Shown one piece after another: positions 26,058-35,267 of a stretch of DNA of 64,000 bases. The translations under genes and the position numbers were made by a program. The notes under the pieces were generated by a model. It did not search any database and was not told where the DNA came from. It worked only from the letters and a program-made list of their open reading frames with translations. The first letter of the stretch is position 1, and each line of letters starts with the position of its first letter. This DNA is from Candidatus Scybalocola faecavium (lineage in GTDB: Bacteria; Bacillota; Clostridia; Lachnospirales; Lachnospiraceae), in the NCBI GenBank assembly GCA_018713145.1, contig DVFP01000013.1:62001-126000 (forward strand), in the 5' to 3' direction.

Positions 26058-26894
26058 GTGAGATTTTTTTATGAAGATAAAAGCCGGACTTTTTCTGCCG
26101 GCAGAGGCGGAAGGCTGGACTTTGGCCCTCATCTTCACGGCCATGTGGAGATCGTGGGAATGCTTTCCGGCTGTACCTGCGGTTTTATTGAGTCAAAAAA
26201 ATACGATATTACCCCGGGTGATATTTTTATTGTTTTTCCAAATCAGATTCATTACTATGAGAGCCGGATGGACGAGCAGTACATGATCCTTTTGTTCCCC
26301 CCGGATATGGCAGATGAATTTTCCCACATCTTTAATGATAAAATACCTAAAAGTCCCTTAGTAAAAGGGGGACTTAAGGATGAGCTCCTTTTGGAGGCCA
26401 TGAAAGCCATGACCCGCCAGAGAACGGAAGATGGAAATATTTTTCGTGAGATGGAGCAAAAGGGATACTTCTTTTTGATCCTGGGAAGGCTTCTTGAAAA
26501 GCTTAAACTTCAGGCAGCAACTCCGGGGGAGCTGGCAACGGTGAACCTGATCTTAAATTACTGTATGTCCCATTACAGCGAGCGGCTCCTTTTAGAGGAT
26601 GTGGCCAATGCCCTTCATATTAATAAGTATTATATTTCTCATTTGTTCAGTCAGAAAATGGGCATGGGCTTTGGGGACTATGTCCGTTCTCTGAGAGTGA
26701 GCCAGGCCTGCCGCCTTTTGGAAAAACGATCCATGTCCATTACAGAGGTAGCCTACAGCGTAGGCTTTTCCTCATCACGGACATTTAACCGGGCTTTTAT
26801 TAAATACGTGGGTCTGACCCCCAGAGATTATCAGAAAAAGCAGTTTCAGGAAGGGGTCATGTATCCTGCTTTCCAAGCTTACGATAGACCGTAA
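26058..26894 (+). CDS. AraC-family transcriptional regulator with cupin domain
   Basis: A 278-residue regulator. Residues 20-90 form a cupin (PHLHGHVEIVGMLSG, then ITPGDIFIVFPNQIHYY) that likely senses a sugar. The C-terminal ~100 residues carry two helix-turn-helices (LLEDVANALHINKYYISHLF and SITEVAYSVGFSSSRTFNRA) and the family signature ending GLTPRDYQK. GTG 26058 is the best start in frame. The 3' end overlaps the MATE gene by 38 bases tail to tail. The divergent sugar isomerase gene is a likely target. Confidence 0.88.
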   Translation: MRFFYEDKSRTFSAGRGGRLDFGPHLHGHVEIVGMLSGCTCGFIESKKYDITPGDIFIVFPNQIHYYESRMDEQYMILLFPPDMADEFSHIFNDKIPKSPLVKGGLKDELLLEAMKAMTRQRTEDGNIFREMEQKGYFFLILGRLLEKLKLQAATPGELATVNLILNYCMSHYSERLLLEDVANALHINKYYISHLFSQKMGMGFGDYVRSLRVSQACRLLEKRSMSITEVAYSVGFSSSRTFNRAFIKYVGLTPRDYQKKQFQEGVMYPAFQAYDRP

Positions 26895-28221
26895 AGATCA
26901 TAGTGATAAAGCAGGCGGCGCCTCCGATAAAATTGGAGATCGGTTCTGCCAGGAAAACGCCGGTAACGCCCAGACCGGCAATATAGGGCAAAAGCAGAGT
27001 GAGAGGGATCACAATGATGGCTTTGCGTAGCAGGGAAAAGAATACGGCAAACTTTGCCTTTCCCAGTCCGGTAAAAACACACTGGCCGGAAAACTGCAGG
27101 GACATCATAAAAAATCCGAAAAAGTACAGGTGGAGCGCAGGGATACCGGACTCCAGCAGGGAAGGATCACTATTAAAGATCCGTATGAAAAATCCGGGAG
27201 CCACAAAGATCACTGCCCATGCAGCGGTCGTATAAATAATACCGACCAGGGATGTAAACTTGATCCCGGACCGGACCCGGTCATATTTTCCGGCGCCGTA
27301 GTTATAGCCAAGGACCGGCTGGGCGCCGCTGGTAATGCCCTGGACAGGCATGGAAACAATCTCACGGACAGAATTTAATACAGTCATAATGGCTACATAC
27401 AGGTCTCCGCCCCAGGCCTGGAGCGTTACATTGCACACCATTTGGACAGCACTGTTGGTCACGGCCATGATAAAGCCTGACAGCCCCAGACCAAAAATCT
27501 TTCCTACCAGTTTAAAGTCCGGAAAGAGCATGGATTTTTGAATTTTGATAATGGCCTTAGGGCCGGTAAGAAAACGGATCACCCATAAGGCGGAAATACC
27601 CTGGGAGATGATTGTGGCTAAAGCCGCCCCCTGGACGCCCATGTCCAGGACAAAAATAAATACAGGATCCAGGATGATATTTAAAATCGCGCCGATCAGT
27701 ACAGTAAGCATACCGGTACGGGCAAAGCCCTGGGCATTGATAAAGCTGTTTAAGCCAAGACTGATCATTACGAAGATCGTCCCAAGCAGATAGATGGACA
27801 AGTATTCATTGGCATAAGGATAGGTGGCGTCGCTGGCGCCCAACAGGTAGAGCAGCGGTTTTTTTGCTAACCATACCAGAATCGTAAGGGCGGCGCCGAT
27901 GGCAATAAGCATGGATGTGGAAGTCCCCAGGATACGGGCGGATTTTTTTTCATTGCCTTCGCCCCGGGAAATGGAAAACAGAGGCGCGCCTCCGGTGGAA
28001 AACAGGTTGGAAAATGCTGTGATCATGGAAGTGACCGGCAGCGTCAGGCCAATACCGGTAAGGGCCAGGGTGGAAGCATCGGGAAGCCGTCCGATATACA
28101 TACGGTCTACAACGCTGTAAAGAACATTAATCAGCTGAGCCAGGGTCATAGGGAGGGCAATATTTAAAATATTCCGGGACATGCTGCCCTGGCTGAAGTC
28201 ATTTTTGGTGGACTGTGCCAT
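26857..28221 (-). CDS. MATE family efflux transporter
   Basis: A 454-residue protein with twelve predicted membrane helices. MTLAQLINVLYSVVDRMYIG and the repeated half-site in the second domain (PVLGYNYGAGKYDRV) are MATE/NorM signatures. MATE pumps export cationic drugs or metabolites using Na+ or H+. ATG 28221 (MAQSTKN) is chosen since AAAGG lies 11 bases upstream; the frame is open further up. The 3' end overlaps the convergent AraC gene, an unusual tight arrangement that would generate antisense overlap. Confidence 0.9.
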   Translation of the reverse strand: MAQSTKNDFSQGSMSRNILNIALPMTLAQLINVLYSVVDRMYIGRLPDASTLALTGIGLTLPVTSMITAFSNLFSTGGAPLFSISRGEGNEKKSARILGTSTSMLIAIGAALTILVWLAKKPLLYLLGASDATYPYANEYLSIYLLGTIFVMISLGLNSFINAQGFARTGMLTVLIGAILNIILDPVFIFVLDMGVQGAALATIISQGISALWVIRFLTGPKAIIKIQKSMLFPDFKLVGKIFGLGLSGFIMAVTNSAVQMVCNVTLQAWGGDLYVAIMTVLNSVREIVSMPVQGITSGAQPVLGYNYGAGKYDRVRSGIKFTSLVGIIYTTAAWAVIFVAPGFFIRIFNSDPSLLESGIPALHLYFFGFFMMSLQFSGQCVFTGLGKAKFAVFFSLLRKAIIVIPLTLLLPYIAGLGVTGVFLAEPISNFIGGAACFITMIFTVYRKLGKQDT

Positions 28222-28392
28222 GAAATCAACAACCTTTCTCATATGGTGATACCGTAGATCATGCGGCATATTTCTTTAAGTATACAACGGAAAATAAGGG
28301 ATTTCAATGAAAAAGCGCAGGGATCAGGGAAAAGGGCGACGGCACGTATTATTCCGGGCGTGCAGGAAAGAAATGGGAAAAGAGGCTTTTAT

Positions 28393-30813
28393 ATGGATAA
28401 AATGAAAATATCAGTGCGCCGCCTGGTGGAATTTATTTTGCGCAGCGGGGATCTGGACACGGGATCTCAGACGCTTAGAGATACTCAGGCCATGCAGGAG
28501 GGGAGCGCTGTTCATAAAAAAATACAAAAAGAAGGGGGAGCCTCCTATAAGGCAGAGGTGACGCTTAAAATGGATTTCCCTATGGGAGACGACCTGGTGA
28601 TCGCTTTGGAGGGCCGTGCCGATGGGGTGATCGAAGATTATCATATCCCTGTGGATGAAAATGACAGCGGATATTTTTATACGATTGATGAGATCAAAGG
28701 CACTTACGGGAGCCTGAAGTCCATGACACAACCCCTGCCTGTCCATTTAGGCCAGGCCTTGTGCTATGCTTATATGTATGGAAAGAAAGATGCCCAGTCA
28801 AGGATGGGGATCCAGGTGACTTATGTTCATCTGGAATCGGGAAAAATCCGACGTTTCCGTGAAGAACGCTCTATGGAAGAACTGGAAACCTGGATCATGG
28901 ATGTGATGGAAAAATACAGCGTGTGGGTCCGGTGGGCTCTGGACTGGAAGGAAAAAAGGAATATTTCCATTGGACAGGTTTCATTTCCTTTTGATTACAG
29001 GTCCGGTCAAAAGCGGCTGATCGCAGGGGTTTATCAGACGATCATCCAGGGGAAAAAGCTGTTTATCCAGGCACCGACAGGGACGGGCAAGACTATTTCC
29101 ACCTTGTTTCCGGCCATTAAAGCGATGGGGGAGGGGCGCAGCGATAAAATTTTTTACCTGACAGCAAAAACGATCACCCGGACTGTGGCTGAAGAGACTT
29201 TTAAGCTTCTGGCAGATCAAGGGCTGCTCTTTAAGTACATTACCCTGACCGCTAAGGAAAAGTGCTGCATTTTAGATGAGCCCCACTGTAATCCGAGAGA
29301 GTGTCCCAGAGCTAAAGGCCACTATGACCGGGTAAATGATGCTGTGTTTGCTATGATCGTGTCAGAAACAGCTATGAGCCGGGAAGTGGTGGAGAAATAT
29401 GCGGGGGAATATAATGTGTGCCCTTTTGAAATGCAGTTGGATGCAGCGGTATGGCTGGACGGGGTAGTGTGTGATTATAATTATGTGTTTGACCCGTATG
29501 TTTATCTGAAGCGTTTTTTTGGAGACACAAAGGAAAATTATATTTTACTGATCGATGAGGCCCATAATCTGGTGGAGCGGGCAAGGGAAATGTTTAGTGC
29601 CCGGCTGATGGTGTCTCAGTTTAAAGCCCTTAGAGGGCTGATCAAAGCAGACTTTCCCAAACTGGCGGCCCGGTTGGGAAAGTGTATCAAATATCTGACC
29701 CAGACCGCCATGGAATGTCCGGACTGTATGGTCACCAACAGCAGCGGAGGACTGACGCTGTATCTGATGCGTATGATGTCTGAGATGGAAGTGATCCTGA
29801 AGGATAATGAAGATAAAAGCGCCAAAAGACTGGAACAAAAGGAACAGATCCTGGATCTGTATTTGGAGGCAAAGCGCTTTGTGAATGCCTATGACTGTAT
29901 GGATGAGGACAGGTACATTGAGTATGGAAAACACCTGGAGGACGGGGATTTTATGCTGAAGATTTTTTGCGTGGACCCTTCCAGGGATCTAAGTGAGCGG
30001 CTGGACCTGGGGCTGGCGGCAATATTTTTTTCCGCGACTCTCCTTCCGGTCCAGTATTATAAAACTCTTTTAAGTGTTACTGCGGCCCAGGATTATGATA
30101 TGTATGCGACTTCTCCCTTTGAGCCGGAACGGCGTCTGCTTTTAACGGCCTCGGATGTAAGCAGCCGGTATACCCGGCGAAACCGGGAGGAATATGAAAA
30201 GATTTCCGATTATATCCGGGAAATTGCCCGGGCAAGAAATGGAAATTATCTGGTGTTTTTTCCATCCTACGCATATATGCAAAGTGTATTTGATGTGTTT
30301 TCGGAACGGGAGCTGTCTAAGGCGGGCAATGGATTTCAGGTGCATGTTCAGTCTAATGGGATGAGCGAAGGGGACCGGCAGGAATTTTTAAACTTTTTCC
30401 AGGCGGGAAATCACGGTACAGTGCTTGGTTTCTGCGTTTTAGGCGGTATTTTTTCCGAGGGCATTGATTTAAAGGAGGACCGTCTTATTGGCGCGATTAT
30501 TGTTGGCACCGGACTTCCCCAAGTTGGAGACGAACGGGAGCTTTTGCGGGAATTTTATGACCAAAGGTCCGGCATGGGCTTTGAGTATGCCTATTTGTAT
30601 CCCGGAATGAATAAGGTGCTCCAGGCCGGGGGACGGGTGATCCGCACAGAAAATGACCGGGGGATCATTGCTCTTTTAGATGAACGATTTAATTATCGTC
30701 AGTACCGAACCCTGTTTCCAAGGGAATGGGCGTCGGCAGTAAAGGTGACCAGGACCAGCGTGGTGGAAAAGATTAATGAATTCTGGGAAAATGCATCTCT
30801 GGATGAAAATTAA
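28393..30813 (+). CDS. Cas4/RecB-like nuclease fused to a DinG/XPD-type DNA helicase
   Basis: An 806-residue protein. Residues ~1-190 look like a PD-(D/E)XK nuclease: GSAVHKKI, then EGRADGVIED (Asp), IDEIKGT (Glu-x-Lys) and HLGQALCYAYMYG. The helicase part has Walker A APTGTGKT (~227), iron-sulfur cysteines in CCILDEPHCNPRECPRAKG (~290), a DEAH box in LIDEAHN (~386), and closing motifs SEGIDLKEDRLIG and QAGGRVIR. It is of the superfamily 2 XPD/DinG class, which unwinds 5' to 3'. The role is probably DNA repair. ATG 28393 is preferred; 44 upstream codons in frame look non-coding. Confidence 0.88.
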   Translation: MDKMKISVRRLVEFILRSGDLDTGSQTLRDTQAMQEGSAVHKKIQKEGGASYKAEVTLKMDFPMGDDLVIALEGRADGVIEDYHIPVDENDSGYFYTIDEIKGTYGSLKSMTQPLPVHLGQALCYAYMYGKKDAQSRMGIQVTYVHLESGKIRRFREERSMEELETWIMDVMEKYSVWVRWALDWKEKRNISIGQVSFPFDYRSGQKRLIAGVYQTIIQGKKLFIQAPTGTGKTISTLFPAIKAMGEGRSDKIFYLTAKTITRTVAEETFKLLADQGLLFKYITLTAKEKCCILDEPHCNPRECPRAKGHYDRVNDAVFAMIVSETAMSREVVEKYAGEYNVCPFEMQLDAAVWLDGVVCDYNYVFDPYVYLKRFFGDTKENYILLIDEAHNLVERAREMFSARLMVSQFKALRGLIKADFPKLAARLGKCIKYLTQTAMECPDCMVTNSSGGLTLYLMRMMSEMEVILKDNEDKSAKRLEQKEQILDLYLEAKRFVNAYDCMDEDRYIEYGKHLEDGDFMLKIFCVDPSRDLSERLDLGLAAIFFSATLLPVQYYKTLLSVTAAQDYDMYATSPFEPERRLLLTASDVSSRYTRRNREEYEKISDYIREIARARNGNYLVFFPSYAYMQSVFDVFSERELSKAGNGFQVHVQSNGMSEGDRQEFLNFFQAGNHGTVLGFCVLGGIFSEGIDLKEDRLIGAIIVGTGLPQVGDERELLREFYDQRSGMGFEYAYLYPGMNKVLQAGGRVIRTENDRGIIALLDERFNYRQYRTLFPREWASAVKVTRTSVVEKINEFWENASLDEN

Positions 30814-30908
30814 AGCAGGCCATTACCGGCACGGATTTAATGGGGATATGTTTTGAACAGCAAAATGACTTTTGCTGCCAGGCGGAAAAAAGAAAAATAT
30901 ATTAAATG

Positions 30909-30947
30909 TCAAAAAACGTCAAGAAAACTTGACGTTTTTTGATTTTG
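30909..30947 (+). terminator. Terminator after the nuclease-helicase gene
   Basis: Perfect 15-bp stem TCAAAAAACGTCAAG / CTTGACGTTTTTTGA with a four-base loop, then TTTTG. Confidence 0.9.
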
Positions 30948-31093
30948 GGCGGGGACAGATAAAAATAGACTTTGGGGGCAGGGAAAAAATATTTGTCGGA
31001 TCGGACGTTTTTTCGGAAAAAAATCCAGTAAAAACACGGCTTGGAGAAAATATCCGAAAAATTTTTTTGAAAAAATTTGAGTTTGACAAAAAG

Positions 31094-31111
31094 TTGGCAT
31101 ACTTTTTGCTT
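31094..31111 (+). promoter_or_regulatory. Sigma-54 (-24/-12) promoter of the catabolic operon
   Basis: TTGGCATACTTTTTGCTT has GG at 31096-31097 and GC at 31108-31109, exactly 10 bases apart, as in the RpoN consensus TGGCAC-N5-TTGC. The operon behind it encodes its own sigma-54 activator. The A/T-rich ~140 bases upstream (30950-31085), with TCGGATCGGACG and several CCGA/TCGG motifs, are the place for activator sites. No gene is present in that stretch. Confidence 0.85.
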
Positions 31112-31165
31112 TTATATAAAGGCATAAACTTTAAATTCCATCAGCAGGAGCAGGAAGGAGGATAT

Positions 31166-31222
31166 ATGTGCGGCAATAGGCCGTATGCTGAGGTCTACAA
31201 AAGGAAAAAAGGAGGTTTTTGA
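31166..31222 (+). CDS. 18-codon leader ORF of the sigma-54 operon
   Basis: ATG 31166 has AAGGAGG 6 bases upstream and reads MCGNRPYAEVYKRKKGGF to TGA at 31220-31222, three bases before the transporter start. Its last codons are the ribosome-binding site AAAGGAGG of the transporter gene, so translating it would expose or occupy that site. Whether the peptide itself matters is unknown. Confidence 0.5.
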   Translation: MCGNRPYAEVYKRKKGGF

Positions 31223-31225
31223 AGA

Positions 31226-32473
31226 ATGTATTTAAATTGGATTTCTTTGGGAATTCTGATCATTACTATCGTCGTTGGGGTTATGAAAAAGTGGAACGTA
31301 GGTATCCTGGCCGTTGCAATGGCATTTATCCTTGGAAAAATCGGGGGTATCAGTGAATCAGATATTCTTAGCGGATTTAATTCTTCACTGTTTTTAATGC
31401 TTTTAGGCGTTATGTTCCTGTTTGGCGTGGCCCAAACAAACGGAACAATGGAACTGTTTGCAAAAAAGGTAATCGCTTTAGTAGGACACCGGGCATTTTT
31501 GGTCCCCTGGATCATCTATCTGGTCAGCGTGATCATTTCAGCGATCGGACCCGGCTCTCTGGCAACTTTGGTCCTTGTCAGCGTGCTGGCAGTATCTTTG
31601 GCAAAGGAAATTAAAGTGTCTCCGCTGCTTATGGCGGCCATGGCATTTTTCGGAACATGTGTCGGCGGTGTGTCCCCGATCGCATCTGATGGTATCATTG
31701 CGGGAACACTGGCAACAGAGCAGGGCGTTGAGGGATTGCCCGGCATGACATTTTTCATTACAGCCCTTATCGGCGTGACCATTATTGTTATATGTCTTTA
31801 CTTTAAGCTTGGCGGACATAAGATCCGTCTGGATACTACTGTGGAAACAGAAAAGCTTCCGGCTTTTAACCTGGCTCAGAAGTTGACACTCCTGGGTATT
31901 GTCGCATTAGTGATCATTACCCTTGTCCTTGGCTTTAATGTAGGTCTTACTGCATTTGTTATCGCCATCGTCCTTCTCCTGTTTAGGGCCGGGGATGAAA
32001 AGAAGGTTCTTGGAAGCATCGGCTGGAGCACATTGATCCTTGTTACCGGTTTCAGCGTATTAATGAACGTGATCACACAGCTTGGCGGTATCGCACTGCT
32101 TTCCAACCTGCTGTCTCAGTTAATGACAAAGACACTGGCGCCATTTGTTATGTCTTTAAGCAGCAGTATCCTTGGTATGGTATGTTCTGTATCCGGCGTT
32201 GTTATGCCGACCATGATCTCTGCAGTGCCGGACATTATCGCAAATATCGGCGCAGACCACAGAGAACTGATCGTTGCCGTTGTTACCGGTTCTCATGTGG
32301 GCGGTATCACACCGATTACCGGCGGCGCTCTGCTTCTGTCTGCATATGTAACGATCTGCAAACCTACAGAGCAGGAACAGAGAAAGTTTTATGTCAACTT
32401 GTTCCTTATGGCATTTTTCGCCGCAGGCGTTATGGCAGTGCTTGGCCTGATCGGACTGTTTGGAATCTTTTAA
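31226..32473 (+). CDS. Dicarboxylate carrier, MatC/SLC13-like
   Basis: A 415-residue membrane protein with 10-12 helices. The N-terminal part (WISLGILIITIVVGVMKKWN, then SASP-like PIASDGIIAGTLA) resembles MatC-type dicarboxylate carriers of the ion-transporter superfamily, which take up malonate, succinate or similar acids with cations. The two re-entrant segments expected near VGGVSPIASDG and VGGITPITGG are both visible. As first main gene of the sigma-54 operon it likely brings in the acid that the downstream CoA-transferase and lyase degrade. The exact substrate is unknown. Confidence 0.8.
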   Translation: MYLNWISLGILIITIVVGVMKKWNVGILAVAMAFILGKIGGISESDILSGFNSSLFLMLLGVMFLFGVAQTNGTMELFAKKVIALVGHRAFLVPWIIYLVSVIISAIGPGSLATLVLVSVLAVSLAKEIKVSPLLMAAMAFFGTCVGGVSPIASDGIIAGTLATEQGVEGLPGMTFFITALIGVTIIVICLYFKLGGHKIRLDTTVETEKLPAFNLAQKLTLLGIVALVIITLVLGFNVGLTAFVIAIVLLLFRAGDEKKVLGSIGWSTLILVTGFSVLMNVITQLGGIALLSNLLSQLMTKTLAPFVMSLSSSILGMVCSVSGVVMPTMISAVPDIIANIGADHRELIVAVVTGSHVGGITPITGGALLLSAYVTICKPTEQEQRKFYVNLFLMAFFAAGVMAVLGLIGLFGIF

Positions 32474-32479
32474 AATATA

Positions 32480-32500
32480 TGCCGTGAGAAGGCACGGCAA
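32480..32500 (+). promoter_or_regulatory. Intercistronic hairpin
   Basis: TGCCGTG pairs with CACGGCA around a short loop between the transporter and hydrolase genes. No T-run follows; it may set mRNA stability between the two cistrons. Confidence 0.45.
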
Positions 32501-32524
32501 TAATAAGGAAAGGGGTAATTTTAC

Positions 32525-33370
32525 ATGAAACCGACAAAAGAGAATTTTTTCAAAGTATCGGATGGGGCATTTATTTATTATGAGGATTATGGAAAGGAAA
32601 ATAAGGGCGATCCCATTGTCCTTGTCCATGGGTATTTGTGCAGCACTAAGTTTTTCCAGAAAAATATCGAGGCTCTTTCAGCAAATAACCGTTTGATCCT
32701 TGTAGATTTAAGAGGCCACGGTTATTCTTCCAAGGCGCCCTGGAACCTTACAATGGCCAGATGCGCTCAGGATATTAAGGAGCTTTTAGATGCCCTGAAT
32801 ATTGAAAATGCCGTGCTGATCGGCTGGTCCATGGGCGGCTCTGTCGTTATGGCATATTATGATCAGTTTGGCTCTGCCCACTTAAAAGGCATCGGAACTT
32901 TAGACAGCTGTATTTATCCATTCTCTGATGCAGATTGGAATCCTCATGCTGTCCGCGATTACAACATGGAAAAGGTATGTAATACGATTGAGTATGGCAC
33001 CTATCACCATGAAGAATACTGCCGGGGATTTGCCAAGGCTGTTTTTGGCACAGCTCCATCTAAGGAAGATGAGGACTGGGTAACAGCGGAAATGATGAAG
33101 ATCCCGGCATGGATCGCCTTTGCTCTGTATTGTGATTTTGTTGTGTCCGATTACTCGGTTGTGCTGGATAAGATTACCATTCCGTTTTTCGGCGCCGGTG
33201 TTAATTCCAATCTGATCCCCATCGGGGCAGATGCGGCAAAATACTACACGACAAGAGTGGCAGGCCCGTCCTATTTCCATGAATTTTATGGCGGGCATAT
33301 GACTTTCTATGAAGATCCGGAAAGTTTTAATGAAGTTTTACTGGATTTTGTCAATAATTTTGCTAAATAA
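32525..33370 (+). CDS. Alpha/beta hydrolase
   Basis: A 281-residue alpha/beta-fold hydrolase. The oxyanion loop is in VLVHGYLCS, the nucleophile Ser near 102 is in IGWSMGGSV, and the last catalytic His is in YGGHMTFYEDPE. No signal peptide, so it acts in the cytosol. The family includes esterases, thioesterases and C-C hydrolases. In this operon it could free the acid from an ester or hydrolyse a CoA thioester; this is inference. Confidence 0.85.
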   Translation: MKPTKENFFKVSDGAFIYYEDYGKENKGDPIVLVHGYLCSTKFFQKNIEALSANNRLILVDLRGHGYSSKAPWNLTMARCAQDIKELLDALNIENAVLIGWSMGGSVVMAYYDQFGSAHLKGIGTLDSCIYPFSDADWNPHAVRDYNMEKVCNTIEYGTYHHEEYCRGFAKAVFGTAPSKEDEDWVTAEMMKIPAWIAFALYCDFVVSDYSVVLDKITIPFFGAGVNSNLIPIGADAAKYYTTRVAGPSYFHEFYGGHMTFYEDPESFNEVLLDFVNNFAK

Positions 33371-33403
33371 TAGAAGCAAGAAAGTCAGAGGAGGAATATT
33401 TTT

Positions 33404-35254
33404 ATGACAGGAAAAATTGCTTTTATTGCAGCAAACAGCAGACAGAAATCTCACATTGAGCATCTTTTTGAGGAACAGGTTTCAGACGGAAAAGTGGTGG
33501 TAGCCCTGCCGGAGGTTTCAGACCTGGTAGAAGAAACGAAAAAACTGATCGATACGTCGGATATTCGGGCGATCATTGCCCGGGGCGGCACTTATGCGGA
33601 TCTGACCAACGCAGATATTTCGGTTCCCGTGCTTCCGCTGCATATTGGAGGCACAGATGTTTTAATGGCGCTGAATGATGCAAAAAAGGCATATAAAAAA
33701 GTATACCTGATCATTCATAAAGATATTTTCTTTGATTATGAGGCTTTTAAGGATGTTCTCAGCCTGAATTTGGCCTGCTATACCTACCGAAGCGTGGAAC
33801 GGCTGGAAAATATTATGAACAGCCTGTCTCCGGAGCCGGATGCGGTGATCGTCGGCAGCGGGGTATGCGTACATCTGGCCAGACAAAAGGATTTTAATTT
33901 TATTGATATTACAGTAAGGGACGCCACCTATTTTTCCACTTATGAAAATGCCTTAAACCTGGTTGAGCAGACAGAGGAAAATACCCGAAGGGCAAATCTG
34001 ATGGAGTCTGTTTTATATCATGTAGGCAATGGCGTGATCATTACAGATCCTGATGGGACGATCCGGCTGTTTAACCGGAAGAGCCAGGAGCTTTTGGGCC
34101 TTAGCGCCCAAACAGCCCTTGGCCAAAATATAAAGTCCATCATTCCGATGAAGTCTCTGATCTGCTATAAGGGAAAAAATCTTGCTGTCCATATGTCTGA
34201 TTTTTTACTGGAGCCTGCTAAAAAGCAGAAGATCATAACCCTTGAGGATGTGACCCGGCTTCAGAAGCTGGAGCAGGATGTACGTTTTAAGCTTTCGAAA
34301 AAAGGATTGACAGCGGAATATGTGTTTGACGACATCCTTACTGTAGAAAAAAATATGAAAACCATTATCGCTCAGGCGAAAAAAATCGCTGAATTTGATG
34401 GTGCGGTGCTCATTTACGGGGAAAGCGGTACGGGAAAGGAACTGTTTGCCCAGAGCATCCATAACGGGAGCAGCCGCAGCTCCGGCCCTTTTGTGGCAGT
34501 GAACTGTGCGGCTTTGAATGAATCTTTACTGGAAAGTGAGCTTTTCGGATATGTGGCCGGAGCGTTTACCGGCGCCCGTAAGGAGGGCAAGGCCGGTCTG
34601 TTTGAACTGGCCCATAACGGAACGATCTTTCTGGATGAGATTAACAGTATGTCCCCTTCCCTCCAGTCCAAGATCCTCAGGGTGATTGAAGAAAAAGAGG
34701 TTATGCGGGTAGGATCCGATTACGTTATTCCCCTGGACGTTCGGATCATTGCTGCCTGCAACCGTCCCCTGGACGATCAGGTGAGGGCAGGGCTGTTCCG
34801 TCAGGATCTGTTTTTCCGGCTGAACACCTTTGAACTTCATATTCCCCCATTAAAGGACCGGAGGGGAGACATTCTGTTTTTATTCCGACATTTCCTGGAA
34901 ACTTATATTTCCCGGGATGATGAAAAATTTCATATATCCGGGGATTTTGAAGATCTGCTGAATTCTCACAGCTGGTGGGGAAATGTCCGGGAACTGAAAA
35001 GTGTGGCATATCGCTATTTCGCTTATGGCGGAGATAATGAAAACGGAAAAATATTAAAGCATACGGAAGAGAAAGTCCGGCTTACAGATGAGGAATATCA
35101 CATTAACCTGCAGGAATTAAGCAAGACCGTGGAAATGCTGGTCATCGATTCCCTTATGGATCAGGGAATGTCAAAGACAGATATTGCGGCTTTGCTGGGA
35201 ATTAGCCGGCAGGCATTGTTTACAAAAATAAAAAACAGAAAAACAGATCATTAA
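33404..35254 (+). CDS. Sigma-54-dependent activator with PrpR-type sensor and PAS domain
   Basis: A 616-residue regulator. Residues ~1-190 are a PrpR N-terminal domain (IIARGGTYADLT, LPLHIGGTDVL), ~200-300 a PAS domain (GVIITDPDGTIRLFNRKS), ~310-545 an AAA+ ATPase with Walker A GESGTGKE (~338) and the sigma-54 contact motif GAFTGA (~386), and the last 40 residues a Fis-type helix-turn-helix (MSKTDIAALLGISRQALFTK). PrpR domains bind small organic acids or CoA-pathway intermediates. It sits inside the operon it very likely activates, behind a -24/-12 promoter. Confidence 0.93.
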   Translation: MTGKIAFIAANSRQKSHIEHLFEEQVSDGKVVVALPEVSDLVEETKKLIDTSDIRAIIARGGTYADLTNADISVPVLPLHIGGTDVLMALNDAKKAYKKVYLIIHKDIFFDYEAFKDVLSLNLACYTYRSVERLENIMNSLSPEPDAVIVGSGVCVHLARQKDFNFIDITVRDATYFSTYENALNLVEQTEENTRRANLMESVLYHVGNGVIITDPDGTIRLFNRKSQELLGLSAQTALGQNIKSIIPMKSLICYKGKNLAVHMSDFLLEPAKKQKIITLEDVTRLQKLEQDVRFKLSKKGLTAEYVFDDILTVEKNMKTIIAQAKKIAEFDGAVLIYGESGTGKELFAQSIHNGSSRSSGPFVAVNCAALNESLLESELFGYVAGAFTGARKEGKAGLFELAHNGTIFLDEINSMSPSLQSKILRVIEEKEVMRVGSDYVIPLDVRIIAACNRPLDDQVRAGLFRQDLFFRLNTFELHIPPLKDRRGDILFLFRHFLETYISRDDEKFHISGDFEDLLNSHSWWGNVRELKSVAYRYFAYGGDNENGKILKHTEEKVRLTDEEYHINLQELSKTVEMLVIDSLMDQGMSKTDIAALLGISRQALFTKIKNRKTDH

Positions 35255-35267
35255 GGAGGAATCGGTT

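Noticed and set aside
30872-31222. A 116-residue ORF across the sigma-54 promoter
   Set aside because: It runs through a perfect terminator hairpin and the promoter; only its last 18 codons, which have their own ribosome site, are plausible.
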